From Clostridium fessum (lineage in GTDB: Bacteria > Bacillota > Clostridia > Lachnospirales > Lachnospiraceae): a stretch of 64,000 bases of DNA. Shown one piece after another: positions 62,841 through 64,000 of this stretch (its first letter is position 1; each line of letters begins with the position of its first letter). A program made the position numbers and the translations under genes. A model generated the notes under the pieces. It was not told the origin of the DNA and searched no databases. It saw only the letters and a program-made list of their open reading frames with translations. The stretch lies in assembly GCF_003024715.1 (NCBI RefSeq), contig NZ_PYLO01000002.1:682001-746000 (forward strand). Reading direction: 5' to 3'.

Positions 62841-62913
62841 AAAGAAAAAAAGAGATGGCGGATGACGCGTTGTGCTTGCACATAAGCAGCATCCGTTATC
62901 TCTTTTTTTCTTT
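62841..62913 (+). terminator. Terminator downstream of tRNA-Lys
   Basis: AAAGAAAAAAAGAGAT-CGGATG pairs with CATCCG-ATCTCTTTTTTTCTTT around an inner hairpin; bidirectional T/A tracts. Confidence 0.85.
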
Positions 62914-63030
62914 ATAGGGCGAATGCCCGACAGCGAGGAAAAGCGCCAGCTTTTTCGAGCTGCGCACGCCGGGACTCAAAGACGCAACCTTTTTTACCCC
63001 GCCCCACGCCGGACTCCAAAGACGCAGCTT

Positions 63031-63348
63031 TTACAGCGCCCGCCCAATCGCCTTCTCCACTTCCTTCTTTGAACTAGCGCCGACTTCCTTGCTGAACACT
63101 TCCCCATTCCGGAAAATAATCATCGTCGGGATCGACATAACCTTATACTGGACTGCAATATCCGGGTTCTCATCGACATTCAGCTTTCCGATCTTCACTT
63201 TTCCCTCATACTCGCCCGCCAGCTGCCCGATCACCGGCGCCATCATCTGGCACGGACCGCACCAGTCTGCATAAAAATCAACCAGTACCGGAATCTCCGA
63301 TTTCAGTACCTCCTCCTCAAAATTCGCGGTCGTAAACTTCATTTCCAT
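63031..63348 (-). CDS. trxA: Thioredoxin
   Basis: 105 residues from an ATG at 63348 behind AAAGGAGG. DFYADWCGPCQMMAPVI holds the redox-active WCGPC (about residues 29-33), cis-Pro in SIPTMIIF, and the closing VGASSKKEVEKAI. General dithiol donor in the cytoplasm; single gene near tRNA-Lys and trmB. Confidence 0.96.
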   Translation of the reverse strand: MEMKFTTANFEEEVLKSEIPVLVDFYADWCGPCQMMAPVIGQLAGEYEGKVKIGKLNVDENPDIAVQYKVMSIPTMIIFRNGEVFSKEVGASSKKEVEKAIGRAL

Positions 63349-63409
63349 CACTCATTTCCTCCTTTCGTTCTATCCATACAGGCAGTCAACAGAAGTGCCC
63401 TGTTTCTCT

Positions 63410-63553
63410 TTACGACGGCTTCTTTTTACCGCCTCCCAGTGCCTTTGCTGCCTCTTCCATCGATTTTTTCCATTTTAACGCCTGTTTATTCAGTTCTACC
63501 TTATCGCTGGTCGCCTGAATGAGTTTCCGTGTAAGCTGCTTTTTAATATCCAT
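63410..63553 (-). CDS. Small hypothetical basic protein
   Basis: 47 residues, too short for most gene callers: MDIKKQLTRKLIQATSDKVE, then LNKQALKWKKSMEEAAKALG and a GGKKKPS tail. Amphipathic helical composition and clean codon use favour coding, but the ribosome site is weak (AGG only one base before the ATG). Function unknown. Confidence 0.4.
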   Translation of the reverse strand: MDIKKQLTRKLIQATSDKVELNKQALKWKKSMEEAAKALGGGKKKPS

Positions 63554-63715
63554 TCCTGATTTCTGGCAAACGCTCTGCGCACCTCGTTACCATTCATGTG
63601 AGTCCAGGTTTCTCACAAAAAGCACCGCCGCGCATCCAGCCATCCTTCTTTATATTATAGTAAATATATGCAGCTTTTATTTTCTTTATTCCGGCTCTGC
63701 CAGCTCAGATAACCG

Positions 63716-63796
63716 TTAAATACGGCAAATTCCTGCTACCACCACGTTTTCTTACGGCACTTTCGGTTCCAAAAGTGCCTACCCGTGCCCAGTAAC
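63716..63796. repeat. Partial copy of the 133-bp element
   Basis: About 81 bp match 43216-43296 with only a few changes (GCTACC for GCTGCC, GTGCCC for GTGAAC). The left half and left terminal repeat are missing, and the right terminal repeat is decayed. Confidence 0.85.
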
Positions 63797-63803
63797 GATT
63801 TTC

Positions 63804-64000
63804 CTACCGCACTGCCACCAGCTTGCAGATCGGCTTGCCCTGCGCCGAGAACTTTGCCTCGTACTCGGTCATGACGTTGCCCTCTGCCATCTCGCTGTGG
63901 TGCAGGTCACGGGTATATTCTGTGATGCGCCAGCCCGCCTCCGGGATGGCTTCCAGGGAATAGGAAAATAAATCCTGGTTGTCCGTCTTGAACTCGACTC
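63804..64000 (-). CDS. trmB: tRNA (guanine-N7)-methyltransferase, C-terminal part
   Basis: 65 codons read from the window edge to a TAG at 63804. VEFKTDNQDLFSYSLE and HHSEMAEGNVMTEYEAKF are the conserved TrmB C-terminal blocks with the substrate-binding TDN. The enzyme makes m7G46 in tRNA using SAM. The N-terminal SAM domain lies beyond 64000. Confidence 0.92.
   Translation of the reverse strand, partial: VEFKTDNQDLFSYSLEAIPEAGWRITEYTRDLHHSEMAEGNVMTEYEAKFSAQGKPICKLVAVR

Overview
The window looks like chromosomal DNA from an anaerobic gut-type Firmicute, most likely a Lachnospiraceae (Clostridia). Reasons: roughly 50% GC core genes with strong AGGAGG-type ribosome sites, the hisZ-type histidine operon, a class III (anaerobic) ribonucleotide reductase, a LoaP-type antiterminator, a GH127 arabinofuranosidase beside an Opp transporter, and a strictly anaerobic-looking molybdenum hydroxylase maturation cluster. 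Species cannot be fixed from sequence reading alone.

Layout. 1-3.97 kb (minus): start of a surface polysaccharide operon (loaP, initiating sugar transferase, DUF4422 glycosyltransferase, ABC-2 permease cut by the window edge). 4.07-11.77 kb: an AT-richer accessory block that reads as a defence island. It holds a two-gene module (soluble protein with a frameshift plus a multi-TM protein), a St85-like retron (effector, msr-msd RNA, reverse transcriptase), a four-TM KAP-type NTPase and a dCTP-deaminase-like protein fused to membrane segments. 11.9-19.0 kb (minus): hisZ-G-C-B-H-A-F-IE with its own terminator and a palindromic upstream site. 19.3-20.4 kb: ProC-like reductase and a gene remnant. 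20.46-25.5 kb (plus): Ktr potassium channel genes, a small membrane protein and a KdpD/KdpE-like two-component pair.

25.7-47.45 kb (minus) is one large functional block for molybdenum. From the 5' end: a promoter and about 330-nt attenuator-like leader; a C-GCAxxG-C-C protein and a 973-residue molybdenum hydroxylase; an FAD/FeS oxidoreductase, small redox protein, radical SAM protein with a CCC tandem repeat, methyltransferase/CoA-ligase fusion, NifX-like protein, phosphatase/NTP-transferase/HD fusion, molybdopterin-binding protein and XdhC-like protein (this set resembles Desulfovibrio DVU_1551-1558); then modABC behind a ModE-type operator; then a cytidylyltransferase-ModE fusion, moaC, moaA, a MOSC protein and mog. 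Together these import molybdate, sense it, build the cofactor and mature one hydroxylase whose substrate is not visible.

48.0-58.8 kb: FCD-family regulator, oppBCDF-oppA, GH127 enzyme, divergent AraC regulator and a small HTH protein. 59.0-64 kb: nrdD-nrdG with NrdR boxes, tRNA-Lys(CTT), thioredoxin, a small ORF and the C-terminus of TrmB.

Small terminal-inverted-repeat elements are scattered through the window (43164-43296 with an 8-bp target duplication, a partial copy at 63716-63796; a second family at 59504-59667 with a solo end at 31094). All start choices, domains and motifs below come from reading the sequence; family names come from recognition without a database search.
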